Part shown: positions 1 through 10,176 of the stretch, piece after piece
Layout of the letters: every line of letters starts with the position of its first letter
How positions within the stretch are numbered: position 1 is the first letter of the stretch
Origin: Hordeum vulgare subsp. vulgare
Taxonomy: Eukaryota; Streptophyta; Magnoliopsida; Poales; Poaceae
NCBI RefSeq assembly: GCF_904849725.1
Contig: NC_058518.1
Coordinates: 322,918,581-322,982,580, forward strand
Direction: 5' to 3'
Length of the DNA stretch: 64,000 nt
Translations under genes and position numbers: made by a program
Notes under the pieces: generated by a model
The model's database searches: none
What the model was told of the DNA's origin: nothing
Seen by the model: only the letters and a program-made list of their open reading frames with translations

Positions 1-5
1 GAGAT
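1..5 (+). other. End of a polypurine tract (left edge)
   Basis: The first five bases, GAGAT, directly precede an LTR start. The same GAGAT precedes the 3' LTR of element B at 40475, where it ends the purine run TGGGGGAGAT. I infer that the window opens at the tail of the polypurine tract of a plus-strand LTR element whose internal region lies to the left. Confidence 0.55.
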
Positions 6-326
6 TGTTGAGGCATAGTTTATGCCTAAGTAATTTTGGTGATTGATGACAGTACCGTACAGGACTAATCGTGTGTGTCAAGGTTTCAGGTAACTCTCGT
101 CAACGGCACAAGATGACTCGTCTCCTCTCTTCTGGAACGGAAGCACGACGCTCTCTGCGATTCTCTTTATTTGAGTCATAGGAAAGCCGTACTATTAAGA
201 GGGGATCCGTAGTGGAAAGGTTTGGGTGGAATCTATCTTTACACACGCACACTTCACATTCTCCCCTTCCTTGTTTGGAGCGGCCCTCGCCTATTTCGTC
301 TTGAGTTTTTCTGCAAAATGGTCCCC

Positions 327-671
327 AGCGGTAGTACCGCTGGACTGCTAGCGGTAGTACCACTGCACCCAGCGGTAGTACCGCCGGCCAGCGGTAGTAC
401 CGCCCCTGGTCAGCGGTAGTACCGCTCCAGGTGTTTTGTTCCACCTGCCTAGTGGTAGTTTGTGGACGGACCCTTTTGCGAAGACTTTCCCGGCGGTAGT
501 AGTGCTCGTGCACTACCAAGGGGCCAGCGGTAGTACCGCTGGTGTCAGCGGTAGTACCGCTGGAGGCCCAGCGGTAGTACCGCTGGTGTCAGTGGTACTA
601 CCGCTGGAGGCCCAGCGGTAGTACCGCTGCAGCCAGCGGTAGTACCGCTCAGGCTCAGCGGTAGTACCGCT
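327..671 (+). repeat. Array of about 12 palindromic 15-mers (AGCGGTAGTACCGCT)
   Basis: The unit is a 7+1+7 palindrome. Copies start near 327, 350, 371, 390 and 412, then, after a degenerate stretch holding an inverted GTAGT/ACTAC pair near 495-516, at 526, 547, 570, 591, 614, 635 and 657. Spacing in the second cluster is 21-23 bp, about two helical turns. The array ends about 48 bp before the LTR TATA box. The same motif, more degenerate, occupies the equivalent place in element B's 3' LTR. Confidence 0.9.
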
Positions 672-718
672 GGTTCTCGGGCAGAGAGTGGGAAAACGGT
701 CTGATTTTCCCCCCCCCA

Positions 719-727
719 CTATATAAA
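719..727 (+). promoter_or_regulatory. LTR TATA box
   Basis: CTATATAAAGG follows a run of C residues and lies just downstream of the palindrome array. The 3' LTR of element B has a weaker TATA-like CCTATAGAAGG in the same setting at 41843. Inferred to be the core promoter of this LTR. Confidence 0.6.
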
Positions 728-1458
728 GGGTTCTTCTAGCTGAGGAACCCTATCTTTTACCTCTCTAAGCTCCATTGTTGCTCCACAAGATCTAAAGTGC
801 CCGATCTCTCTCCCTAGCCAATCAAACTTGTTGATTCTTTAGGGATTGGTTGAGAAGGCCTAGATCCACACTTCCACCAAGAGAAAAGTTGATTCCCCCA
901 CCAATCCCTTGCGGATCTTGTTACTCTTGGGTGTTTGAGCATTCTAGATGGTTGAGGTCACCTCGAAGCCATATTCCATTGTGGTGAAGCTTCGTGGTTT
1001 AGTTGGGAGCCTCCAAGCTTTGTGTGGAGTTGCCCCAACCTTGTTTGTAAAGGTTCGGTCGCCGCCTTCAAGGGCACCTATAGTGGAATCACGGTACCTT
1101 GCATCGTGCGAGGGCGTGAGGAGAATACGGTGGCCTTAGTGGCTTTTTGGGGAGCATTGTGCCTCCACACCGCTCCAACGGAGACGTACTTCCTGTCAAA
1201 GGGAAGGAACTTCGGTAACACATCCTCGTCTCCATCGGTTCCACTTGTGGTTATCTCTAACCTTTACTTCGTATTTGCTTCTGCTTGTGACTATATCTTA
1301 CTTGTCTTAATAGCTCTTGTTGTTAGCTTCTATAGGGGTCACCTCTTTGTCATATTATTTGTGAACCCGTATAGTGTTTACCTTAACTTGTTAAGATTAA
1401 TTAAAAAGTGGTCGTTGTCTATTCACCCCCCCTCTAGCCAACCATATCGATCCTTTCA

Positions 1459-2152
1459 GAAGCAAGTCTGAGTCCTCTATTCTGCGCAACTCCAAATGCC
1501 TTGAAAATCAACGTGGAATTTTTTGGGAATATATAAAAAATACTGGGCGAAAGAAGTGCTAGAGGGGAGCTGCCAGGGGCCATGGGAAGTAGTAAGTAGA
1601 TGATGGGTTGCTAGAGTGACACAAGCTTAAACCCTAGTTTATGCGTTGCTTCGTAAGGGGCTGATTTGGATCCACTAGTTTAATGCTATGGTTAGACCTT
1701 GTCTTAATTGTTCTTTCGTAGTTGCGGATGCTTGCGAGAGGGGTTAATCATAAGTGGGATGCTTGCCCAAGTAAGGGCAGTACCCAAGCGCCGGTCCACC
1801 CACATATCAAACTATCAAAGTAACGAACGCGAATCATATGAACATGATGAAACTAGCATGACAGAAATTCCCGTGTGTCCTCGGGAGCGTTTTTCCTCTT
1901 GTAAGACTTTGTTCAGGCTTGTCCCTTGCTACAAAAGGGATTGGGCCACTTTGCTGCACCGTTGCTATTACTTGTTACTTTTCACCTGCTACGTTTCACC
2001 TCACTACACCATCACTTGTTACCGCTACTTTCAGTGCTTGCAGTTATTACCTTGCTGAAAACCGTTTATGAGAGCCTTCTGCTCCTCGTTGGGTTCGACA
2101 CTCTTACTTATCTAAAGGACTATGATTGATCCCCTATACTTGTGGGTCATCA
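1459..2152 (+). mobile_element. 5' LTR of the Athila element, truncated and internally deleted
   Basis: It aligns with the 3' LTR in two blocks: 1464-1580 matches 9485-9604, and 1582-2152 matches about 19119-19688. Roughly 670 bp are missing between the blocks, and the left breakpoint falls at the base of the hairpin found at 9604-9659. The first part of the LTR was split off by the element whose 3' LTR occupies 6-1458. The end, CTTGTGGGTCATCA, is identical to the end of the 3' LTR. Confidence 0.85.
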
Positions 2153-2163
2153 AGACTCTTTTC

Positions 2164-2181
2164 TGGCGCCGTTGCCGGGGA
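2164..2181 (+). other. Primer binding site (Athila element)
   Basis: TGGCGCCGTTGCCGGGGA begins 12 bases after the 5' LTR end. It is the usual Athila-lineage site, complementary to the 3' end of a plant tRNA (commonly given as tRNA-Asp). Confidence 0.85.
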
Positions 2182-2256
2182 GTGAAGCGCCTTTGGTAAG
2201 TGGAATTTGGTAAGGAGACATTTATATACCATGCTAAAAATTATTCACTTGTCACT

Positions 2257-4152
2257 ATGGAAACCGTTCCTTTGAGGAATTTGTTCGGGGTATCTTCACC
2301 ATGAACGGAAGCACGAGGAGTTTCTCCTCAACCTAAGGTACCTACTGAAAATATATTTTATGAAATTCCTTCGGGTATGCTTGAGAAACTGCTGGCTAAT
2401 CCTTTTACATGAGATGGATCATCACATCTAGACTTGCATCTAATCTATGTAGATGAAGTTTGTGGTTTATTTAAGCTTGCGGGTTTGCCCGAGGATGAGG
2501 TAAAGAAGAAAGTCTTTCCTTTATCTTTGAAGGATAAGGCGTTGACATGGTATAGGTTATGTGATGATACTGGATCATGGGACTACAATCGGTTGAAATT
2601 GGAATTTCATCAAAAGTTTTATCCTATGCATTTAGTACATAGTGATCGGAATTATATTTATAACTTTTGGCCTCGTGACAGGGAAAGCATAGCTCAAGCT
2701 TGGGGGAGGCTTAAATCAATGCTATATTCATGCCCCAATCATGAGCTCTCGAGAGAAATTATCACTCGAAACTTTTATGCTCGGCTTTCTCATGAAGATC
2801 GTACCATGCTTGACACTTCTTGTACCGGTTCTTTTATGAAGAAAGATATTGACCACAAGTGGAATTTATTGGAAAGAATCAAACGTAACTCTGAAGATTG
2901 GGAGCTTGAAGAAGGTAAGGAGTCAGGTATGAATTTCCAGTTTGATTGCGTTAAATCTTTTGTTGAAACAAACACTTCTAGAGACTTTAGCGCTAAGTAT
3001 GGATTTGACTCTGAGATAGTAGCTTCTCTATGTGAATCTTTTGCTGCTCATATTGATCTTCCCAAAGAGAAGTGGTTTAAGTATCATCCTCCCGTAGAAG
3101 TCAACATAGTTAAACCCAATCTAGTTGAAGAGAAACTCATTGCCTATAATGATCCTATTGTTCCTTGTGCCTACACTGAGAAACCACCTTATCCTGCTAG
3201 GAAAAAGGATTATTCTAAAGCTCCAACTGTGATACGTAGGGGTTACATTAGACCACTTGCACCCCCTGAGGAAATTAGAGTTGAACCTAGTGTTGCTATT
3301 ATCAAAGATCTCTTAGCCGAATACATATACGGGCATGTTATCAAATTCTGTGAGGACTCCGCTAGAATTGCTAAACCTCACGCGAAAGACAAATACGGAC
3401 ATGTAATTGGCCTGCCCGTTGTTTCTGTCAAGATAGGAGACCACTGTTATCAGGGTTTATGTGATATGGGTGCTAGTGTTAGTGCAATACCCCGGTCCCT
3501 ATATGATGAAATCAAAGATGAGATTGCACCTGCTGAGTTAGAACCCATTGATGTCACTATTACGCTAGCTAATAGAGACACTATCTGCCTTGTGGGAATT
3601 GTGAGAGACGTAGAAGTCCTGTGTGGTAAGACGAAGTATCCTACTGATTTCCTCATCCTTGCTACTGCACAAGATAGCTTTTGTCCCATCATATTTGGTA
3701 GACCCTTTCTCAACACTGTCAATGCTCACATTGGTTGCGTTAAACAAACTGTCACTGTTAGTTTCGAGGGTGTGTCTCATGAATTTAACTTCTCCAAGTT
3801 TGGAAGACAACCCCATGAAAAAGACTCGTCTGGTAGGGATGAAATCATTGCTCTTGCCTCTATTGCCGTGCCTCCTACGGATCCTTTAGAGCAATATCTG
3901 CTTGAGAATGAAAATGATATGCATATGGATGAAAGAAATGAGATAGATAAAATTGTTTTAGAACAATATCCTATTCTTAAGAATAATCTTCCTGTTGAAC
4001 TGCTTGGGGATCCTCCCCCACCAAAGGGTGATCCTGTGTTCGAGCTTAAACAGTTACGAGATACTCTTAAGTATGCCTATCTTGATGAGAAGGAGATATA
4101 TCCTATTATTATTAGTGCTCACCTCTCGAATCACGAAGAGAAGAAGTTATGA
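2257..4152 (+). pseudogene. gag-pro: Athila gag-protease with nonsense codons
   Basis: The reading frame starts best at the ATG at 2257. It is broken by in-frame TGA codons at 2302 and 2410 and by a TGA at 4150; the open part runs from 2434. The N-terminal half is a Gypsy-type capsid domain containing the ALTWYRL and FHQKFYP blocks. From about 3400 a retropepsin follows: the active site reads CDMGAS, and the FGRPFLNT motif lies near 3690-3715. Gag would form the particle and the protease would cleave the polyprotein. After the TGA at 4150 the same frame continues into RT, so gag-pro-pol was one frame. The single-base changes look like ordinary decay. Confidence 0.85.
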
Positions 4153-4512
4153 AAAACTTTGAGGAAGCAACGTGCTGCTATTGGATATACTCTTGATGAT
4201 CTTAAGGGTATTAGTCCCACTCTATGTCAGCACAAGATTAAAACCGATCCTGATTCTAAGCCAGTCGCTGATCATCAACGGAGGTTAAATCCTAGGATGA
4301 AAGAGGTTGTGAGAAAAGAAATATTAAAGCTTCTGGAAGCAGGAATTATTTATCCTGTTGCTCATAGTGATTGGGTAAGTCTAGTACATTGCGTACCTAA
4401 GAAGGGAGGTACCACCGTTGTTCCTAATGATAAGAATGAACTAATCCCATAGAGGATTATTACTGGCTATAGGATGGTGATAGACTTCCGGAAACTGAAC
4501 AAGGCAACCAGG
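4153..4512 (+). pseudogene. pol: Athila reverse transcriptase, N-terminal part
   Basis: This continues the gag-pro frame. It contains KEILKLLEAGIIYPVAHSDW and VPKKGG, then a TAG at 4450, then the RT block GYRMVIDFRKLN. A small out-of-frame deletion near 4513 removes the segment that normally links this block to the next. RT domains of Gypsy elements carry these motifs at their N-terminal end. The piece is non-functional. Confidence 0.85.
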
Positions 4513-4514
4513 AA

Positions 4515-4805
4515 ATGCTAGAAAGGCTATCTAAACACACACACTTCTGCTTTCTAGATGGTTATTCAGGTTTCTCGAAAATACCTGTTGCACAATGTGA
4601 TCAGGAGAAAACCACTTTCACCTGCCCCTTCGGTACCTTTGCTTATAGACGTATGCCTTTTGGCTTATGCAATGCACCTGCCACCTTTCAAAGATGTATG
4701 ATGGCAATATTCTCTGACTTTTGTGAAAAGATTGTTGAGGTTTTCATGGATGATTTCTCCGTTTACGGTTCTTCCTTTGACGATTGCCTCAACAACCTTG
4801 ATTGA
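4515..4805 (+). pseudogene. pol: Athila reverse transcriptase palm, FMDD motif
   Basis: This segment reads FLDGYSGF, then the FGTFAYRRMPFGLCNAPATF block, then VFMDDFSVYG. FMDD is the active-site box in place of the commoner YVDD/YADD and is usual for the Athila lineage. It is shifted in frame from the upstream RT segment and ends at a TGA (4803), a Trp-to-stop change, after which the same frame continues downstream. Catalytic aspartates are present, but the enzyme cannot be made whole. Confidence 0.88.
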
Positions 4806-4838
4806 GTCTTACAGAGATGCAAAGATACCAACCTCGTC

Positions 4839-6191
4839 TTGAACTGGGAGAAGTGCCACTTCATGGTTAATGAAGGTATCGTCTTAGGACACAAAATCTC
4901 TGAGAAAGGCATTGAAGTTGATAAGGCTAAGGTTGATGCAATTGAGAAAATGCCTTGCCCCACAGATATCAGAGGTATACGAAGTTTCCTAGGTCATGCT
5001 GGTTTCTATAGAAGGTTCATTAAAGACTTCTCTAAGATTTCTAGGCCTCTTACCAACCTCTTGCAGAAGGATGTTCCTTTTGTTTTTGATGAGGATTGTG
5101 AGGAAGCTTTCGAAATACTTAAGAAGGCCTTGATAACCGCACCTATTGTTCAACCACCTGATTGGAACTTGCCCTTTGAAATCATGTGCGATGCTAGTGA
5201 TTACGCTGTTGGTGCTGTTCTAGGACAAAGAGTTGACAAGAAGTTGAATGTTATTCACTACGCTAGTAAAACTCTAGACAGTGCCCAAAGAAATTATGCC
5301 ACTACGGAGAAGGAATTTTTAGCAGTCGTGTTTGCATGTGAAAATTTCAGATCTTATATAGTTGACTCCAAAGTCATTATTCACTATGATCATGCTGCTA
5401 TTAAGTACCTTATGGAGAAGAAGGACGCTAAACCTAGGCTAATCAGATGGGTTCACCTGCTACAGGAATTTGATCTGCATGTTGTTGACCGAAAGGGTGC
5501 TGATAACCCTGTAGCAGATAACTTGTCCAGGCTAGAGAATGTCCTTGATGACCCACGACCTATTGATGACAACTTTCTCGATGAGCAATTGAATGTCATC
5601 CGCACTTCACATAGTGCACCGTGGTATGCTGATTACGCAAACTATATCGTAGCCAAATACATACCACCCAGTTTCACCGACCAGCAAAAGAAGAAATTCT
5701 TCTTTGATTTGAGACACTACTTTTGGGATGATCCTCACCTTTATAAGGAAGGAGTAGATGGTGTTATTAGACATTGTGTGCCTGAACATGAACAGGGACA
5801 GATCCTGCAGAAGTGTCATTCCGAAGCCTACGGAGGACACCATGCTGGAGATAGAACTGCTCATAAGGTATTGCAATCAGGTTTCTATTGTCCCACTCTC
5901 TTCAAGGATGCCCGTAAGTTTGTCTTGTCTTGTGACGAATGCCAAAGAATAGGGAACATCAGTAAACGTCAGGAAATGCCTATGAACTATTCACTTGTCA
6001 TTGAACCATTTGATGTGTGGGGCTTTGATTATATGGGACCCTTCCCGAGTTCCAATGGGTATACTCACATCTTAGTTGGTGTTGATTACGTCACTAAGTG
6101 GGTAGAAGCTATTCTCACTAGAAATGTTGATCACCACACCTTTATTAAGATGCTTAAAGAAGTCATTTTTCCCAAGATTTGGAGTCCCTAG
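4839..6191 (+). pseudogene. pol: Athila RT thumb, RNase H and N-terminal integrase
   Basis: The segment begins with the RT connection ([25 protein letters not shown]). RNase H follows, with [23 protein letters not shown], the catalytic-type [12 protein letters not shown] and [10 protein letters not shown]. The integrase zinc domain comes next ([14 protein letters not shown] then CDECQR), and then the start of the catalytic core with [10 protein letters not shown], whose aspartate is the first of the DDE triad. An extra base near 6178 shifts the frame and ends this ORF. RNase H removes RNA from the hybrid, and integrase inserts the cDNA. Confidence 0.9.
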
Positions 6192-7005
6192 ATATCTGAT
6201 GACTGATGGCGGTTCACACTTCATTCATGGTGTTTTTCGCAAGATGCTCGCTAAGTATGATGTCAACCATAGAGTTGCATCTCCTTATCATCCTTAGTCT
6301 AGTGGTCAAGTGGAGTTGAGTAATAGGGAGATCAAATTGATCTTACAAAAGACTGTCAATAGATCTCGAAAGAATTGGTCTAGCAAACTTGACGATGCAC
6401 TGTGGGCTTATAGGACTGCTTATAAGAATCTCATGGGCATGTCGCCGTATAAAATGGTTTACGGTAAGGCCTTTCATTTACCTCTTGAGCTAGAACACAA
6501 AGCTTATTGGGTAATCAAAGAGCTCAACTTCGATTTCAAACTTGCCGGTGAGAAGCGGTTGTTTGATATCAGCTCATTAGATGAATGGAGGGCCGAGGCA
6601 TATGAGAATGCCAAGTTGTTCAAGGAAAAGGTTAAGAGATGGCACGATAAAAGAATACGAAAACATGAGTTCAATGTAGGTGATTATGTCCTCCTATACA
6701 ATTCTCGCTTAAGATTCTTCACAGGCAAGCTTCTCTCTAAATGGGAAGGTCCCTACATTGTCGAGGAAGTATATCATTCCGGTGCCATCAAAATCAATAG
6801 CACGGAAGGTAATTTTCCTAGAGTGGTAAATGGGCGAAGAATTAAGCATTATATCTCTGGTACTCCCATAAATGTTGAGAGCAATATCATCAATATCATA
6901 ACTCCAGAGGAGTACACAAGGGATGTTTATCAGCCTGTTTCAGACTCTGAAAACGAAGAGGTATGTGTTTCGGTAAGGAATTGGACTCCAAAACTTTTCC
7001 AGTAG
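6192..7005 (+). pseudogene. pol: Athila integrase core and C-terminal domain
   Basis: After the frameshift the core continues with MTDGGSHF (second catalytic D). A TAG at 6296 sits where a Gln codon is expected, just before SSGQVELSNREIK, which contains the catalytic E. The open part from 6310 continues through WAYRTAYKNLMGMSPY and the C-terminal GDYVLLYNSRLR / LLSKWEGPYIV block, typical of the GPY/F module. It ends at a TAG at 7003. No chromodomain follows, which fits Athila. Confidence 0.88.
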
Positions 7006-7077
7006 ATAATTTTCTCCGTTTTGGAATTTATGGAAAATTAGAAAAATAAAAAGTAGTCCGGAGAGCGCACGAGGCGG

Positions 7078-7131
7078 CCACAAGCTTGGTAGCCGCGGCC
7101 TCCCCCTGGCCGCGGCTACAGGGCTTGTGGG
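7078..7131. repeat. GC-rich hairpin between pol and the extra ORF
   Basis: The arms CCACAAGC..GGTAGCCGCGGCC and GGCCGCGGCTAC..GCTTGTGG flank a 7-base loop. Nearly the same hairpin lies in the 3' LTR at 9604-9659, so the element carries it at two separate places. Confidence 0.8.
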
Positions 7132-7287
7132 CACCTCGTGTGCCTCCCGGACTCCGTTTTCTTGCGGAGCACTCCTTCTGGTCCAGAAAAATCATTATAT
7201 ATACGCCCGAGGGTTTTGATCTCCGTATCGTGCAGTTTTCCTCTGTTTTTCATTTTGAGCCTGTTTCTATTGCAGATCTAGATTGTC

Positions 7288-7743
7288 ATGACTTCCCCAA
7301 AAGCTCCTAAGGACAAGATCTTCGAGAAGGTCATCAATCCCTACCTCACGGAAGTGCTGCAACACCCTCAATCTATTGAGATGCGTGAGGGGATGTTGCA
7401 CATCCGTGATGTTGAGGGGCCTAAGAAGACCGGAAGCGTGGAGACGAGGCTCGAAGCAATGGAGCAACAAGTCTTCAAGTGCCAAGGGATGGTGGAGCGT
7501 GGACTCATCGCCAACCACATGATGATCACGGAGTTCAGAAACAAGCACAAGATGGATGCCAATGACATTGGGAAGCACCTCTCCAGGCTCTATGACAGGG
7601 TTGATCAACTCCAGGGCCAGATCTATGACCTGCAGAACCAAAACTGTGAGTATGAGTATAGATTTAAATCAATACGGTTGGCAGCAGATTTGAGGATTCC
7701 GACGACTCGTTCATCCTGCCATGATGGAGCACCTATGCCTTAG
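7288..7743 (+). CDS. Extra ORF downstream of Athila integrase, coiled-coil-like
   Basis: A 151-codon frame opens at an ATG about 280 bp after the integrase stop, where Athila elements often have an env-like or unknown third ORF. The product is hydrophilic. It has a heptad-like stretch (LEAMEQQVFKCQG, then LSRLYDRVDQLQGQIYDLQNQ) suggesting a coiled coil. I see no signal peptide or membrane segment, so it does not look like a glycoprotein. The frame has no stop, unlike the damaged gag-pol upstream. Function unknown. It is probably an accessory product of the element rather than a host gene, because the spacer and polypurine tract continue directly after it. Confidence 0.55.
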   Translation: MTSPKAPKDKIFEKVINPYLTEVLQHPQSIEMREGMLHIRDVEGPKKTGSVETRLEAMEQQVFKCQGMVERGLIANHMMITEFRNKHKMDANDIGKHLSRLYDRVDQLQGQIYDLQNQNCEYEYRFKSIRLAADLRIPTTRSSCHDGAPMP

Positions 7744-9310
7744 AAGACGGAGGATCAAACTCATGTTGCAACTCCTCCACCACCAAAGGAAGACAACTGA
7801 GCATTGGTATGGGCAACCCCCTTGGCTTTTGCCAAGCTTGGGGGGAGTTGCCCTGGTATCGTATCACCTTTATATCTTTTGCTTTTACCTTTGTTTTAGT
7901 TCTTTCCTTTTGAGTTTTTACTTTCTTCTCTTAGTGGGATAAGTCTTTATTGTTTAGTTTGAGTCTTTTGCCTTGTGTCTCCCCCGATGTATTCGAGCTT
8001 GCGAGCTATATAATAATGAGTATATTAGTCAAGGGCTTTGTTTTGTGCCGTGATCAAAAGTATGAAAAGAACGATAGCATGAAAGATCATGAGATGATCC
8101 TATGGAAAGTGATAGCTTCACATATAACAAGTATGATGATTGAAACTTATTGAGAATAGACCAACATAGACCCCAATCATTGTTGCAATTAATAAGAAGT
8201 AATAAGGAAAGAGAGGTTCACATATAAATATATCATCATAGACACTTTCTAAAATTGTGAGCACTCACCAAACTATTACATGCTTAGAAGTAGATGTTGG
8301 ATAAGAAAGACAACATAATGAATTGTGTTTGCTTGGTTCCAAACAATGTTATATGTCTAGAGATCCCTCAGCATGTGACGATTGCTTCCACCTCATATTA
8401 GCCAAAACTTTCGTACTAAGTAGAAATACTACTTGTGTATCCATAAACCTTCAACCCAGTTTTGCCGTGAGAGTCCACCATACCTACCTATGGATTGCAT
8501 AAGATCCTTCAAGTAAGTTGTCATCGGTGCAAGGAATAAAAAGTTGCTATCTAAAGTATGTATGATTTATTAGTGTGTGGAAAATAAGCTTTGTACGAAC
8601 CTGTGATGAGGAAGACATAAAAGCGACGAATTGCATAATAAAGTTCTTTATCACAGGGGGCAATATAAAGTGACGTTCCTTTACACTAAGAGGTCGTATA
8701 TCCAAACCTTAAAAGCGCATGACAACCTCTGCTTCCCTCTGCGAAGGGCCTATCTTGTACCTTTACTTTTGTCCTTGTGAAAGTCATGGTGATCAACACC
8801 AATTCCCTATTCCGTCTTCATCTTGGTGAACGACATATGCTAGGGAAAGATCTATATTCATGTATCAACTTGGAGATGAGTACTTATGCTTTATTATTGT
8901 TGACTTCACCCTTGAGGTAAATGGTTGGGAGGCAAAATTATAAGCCCCTATCTTTCTCTGTGTCCAACTGAAACTTTGATACCATGAGTACCACGTGAGT
9001 TGTAACAATTGTGGAAAACAAAAGAGATGATTGAGTATGTGGATTTGCTTTACAAGCTCTTATTTGACTGTTTCTGATGTTATGATAAATTGCAATTGCT
9101 TCGATGACTATGGACTGTTGTTGGCTACTTCTCGGTAACTTGCTTTGTGAAGTAATTGTTACTTTCCCATAAGAATATTTATGATGTATTGCTTTTCTAT
9201 GTGTGATCATGATGCCCTCATGTCCGCATTATGTTTTTTTGACACCTTCATCCCTAAACATGTGGACATGTTTATGGATCTTGGTTTTCGCCTGAGGACA
9301 AGCGAGGTCT
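7744..9310 (+). other. Non-coding 3' internal region of the Athila element
   Basis: No frame longer than about 90 codons and no recognised domain. It is AT-rich spacer between the extra ORF and the polypurine tract, as expected in Athila-type elements with long 3' internal regions. A TTGCCAAGCTTGGGGGGAG phrase near 7830 resembles the polypurine tract at 9311. Confidence 0.6.
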
Positions 9311-9324
9311 AAGCTTGGGGGAGT
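9311..9324 (+). other. Polypurine tract (Athila element)
   Basis: AAGCTTGGGGGAGT immediately precedes the TGATACGTCC start of the 3' LTR. Inferred primer for plus-strand DNA synthesis. Confidence 0.8.
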
Positions 9325-9603
9325 TGATACGTCCATTTTGCATCATGCTTTCATGTTGATATTTATCGCTTTATGGACTGTTATTATACTTTGTGGTACC
9401 ATACTTATGCCTTTTCTCTCTTATTTTGCAAGGTTTATTTGAAGAGGGAGAATACCGGCAGTTGGAATTCTGGACTGGAAAAGGAGCAAGTCTGAGTCCT
9501 CTATTCTGCGCAACTCCAAATGCCCTTAAAATCAACGTGGATTTTTTTGGGAATATATAAAAAATATTGGGCAAAAGAAGTGCGAGAGGGGAGCTGCCAG
9601 GGG

Positions 9604-9659
9604 CCCACAAGCCTGGTAGCCGCGGCCTGCCCCCTGGCCGCGGTTACAGGGCTTGTGGG
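9604..9659. repeat. GC-rich hairpin in the Athila 3' LTR
   Basis: An imperfect inverted repeat: CCCACAAGCCTGGTAGCC.. pairs with ..GGTTACAGGGCTTGTGGG around a short C-rich loop. It is a near copy of the hairpin at 7078-7131. The 5' LTR of the same element has lost this hairpin, with the deletion starting at its base. Confidence 0.8.
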
Positions 9660-10171
9660 CACCCTGGTGACCCACTGGCCCCCCTCTTCTGCTATATGAA
9701 GGGTTTCGTCCGGCAAAAATTGGGGTGAAGCTTTTTTGAGGAGGCGCCGCCGCCACGAGGCGGAACTTGAGCAGAACCAATCTAGAGCTCCGACAGGATG
9801 ATCCTGCCGGGGAAACTTCCCTCCCGGAGGGAGAAATCGTCGCCATCGTCATCACCAACACTCCTCTCGTCGGAGGGGAGTCATCTCCATCAACATCTTC
9901 ATCAGCACCATCTCCTATCCAAACCCTAGTCTATCTCTTGTAACCAATCGCCGTCTCGCAACACCGATTGGTACCCGTAAGGTTGCTAGTAGTGTTGATT
10001 ACTCTTTGTAGTTGATGCTAGTTGGATTACTTGGTGGAAGAGTTTATGTTCAGATCCTTGATGCTACTCATTACACCTCTGATCATGATTAAGATTATAC
10101 TTTGTGAGTAGTTACTTTTTTCCTGAGGACATGTGATAAGTCATGCTAATAATAGTCATGTGAATTTGGTA

Positions 10172-10176
10172 TTCGT
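10172..10176. repeat. Target site duplication TTCGT (left copy)
   Basis: It matches 19015-19019 exactly and flanks the BARE element. A 5-bp duplication is standard for Copia integrase. Confidence 0.95.

Larger units (their letters stand above)
6..1458 (+). mobile_element. 3' LTR of a Copia-like element, distantly related to element B
   Basis: The segment begins TGTTGAGGCATA and ends CCTTTCA, matching the ends of element B's LTRs (TGTTAGAGCATA / CTTTCA). Shared features in the same order are a 'GGTGATTGATGACA' start, a GCGGTAGTACCGC array, a TATA box, the phrase 'GCATTGTGCCTCCACACCGCTCC' and a C-rich 'TTCACCCCCC' near the end. It lies against a polypurine remnant on its left and truncated Athila LTR on its right, so it reads as a 3' LTR rather than a solo LTR. 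The expected target duplication is GAAGC (1459-1463), but the other copy is outside the window. Similarity to B's LTR is patchy, so this is a different family or subfamily. Confidence 0.7.
9325..10176 (+). mobile_element. 3' LTR of the Athila element, first part
   Basis: The segment begins TGATACGTCCATTTTGCATC. It is interrupted after TTCGT (10172-10176) by the BARE element and resumes at 19020. Joined length is about 1.52 kb. The interval 9485-9604 matches the 5' LTR remnant at 1464-1580. No coding content. Confidence 0.9.

Noticed and set aside
327..671. Regularly spaced palindromic repeats could be taken for a CRISPR array
   Set aside because: The repeats are 15 bp with spacers of only 6-8 bp, lie inside a plant LTR and recur in another LTR. 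No cas genes; eukaryotic context.
6..1458. Left LTR as a solo LTR
   Set aside because: It is preceded by GAGAT, the end of the polypurine tract seen at 40465-40474, so it is more likely the 3' LTR of a larger element.
2164..2181. tRNA-like sequences at primer sites (2164, 17172, 28367, 32700, 54866) as tRNA genes
   Set aside because: Only 12-18 bases complementary to tRNA 3' ends, placed next to LTRs; no cloverleaf.
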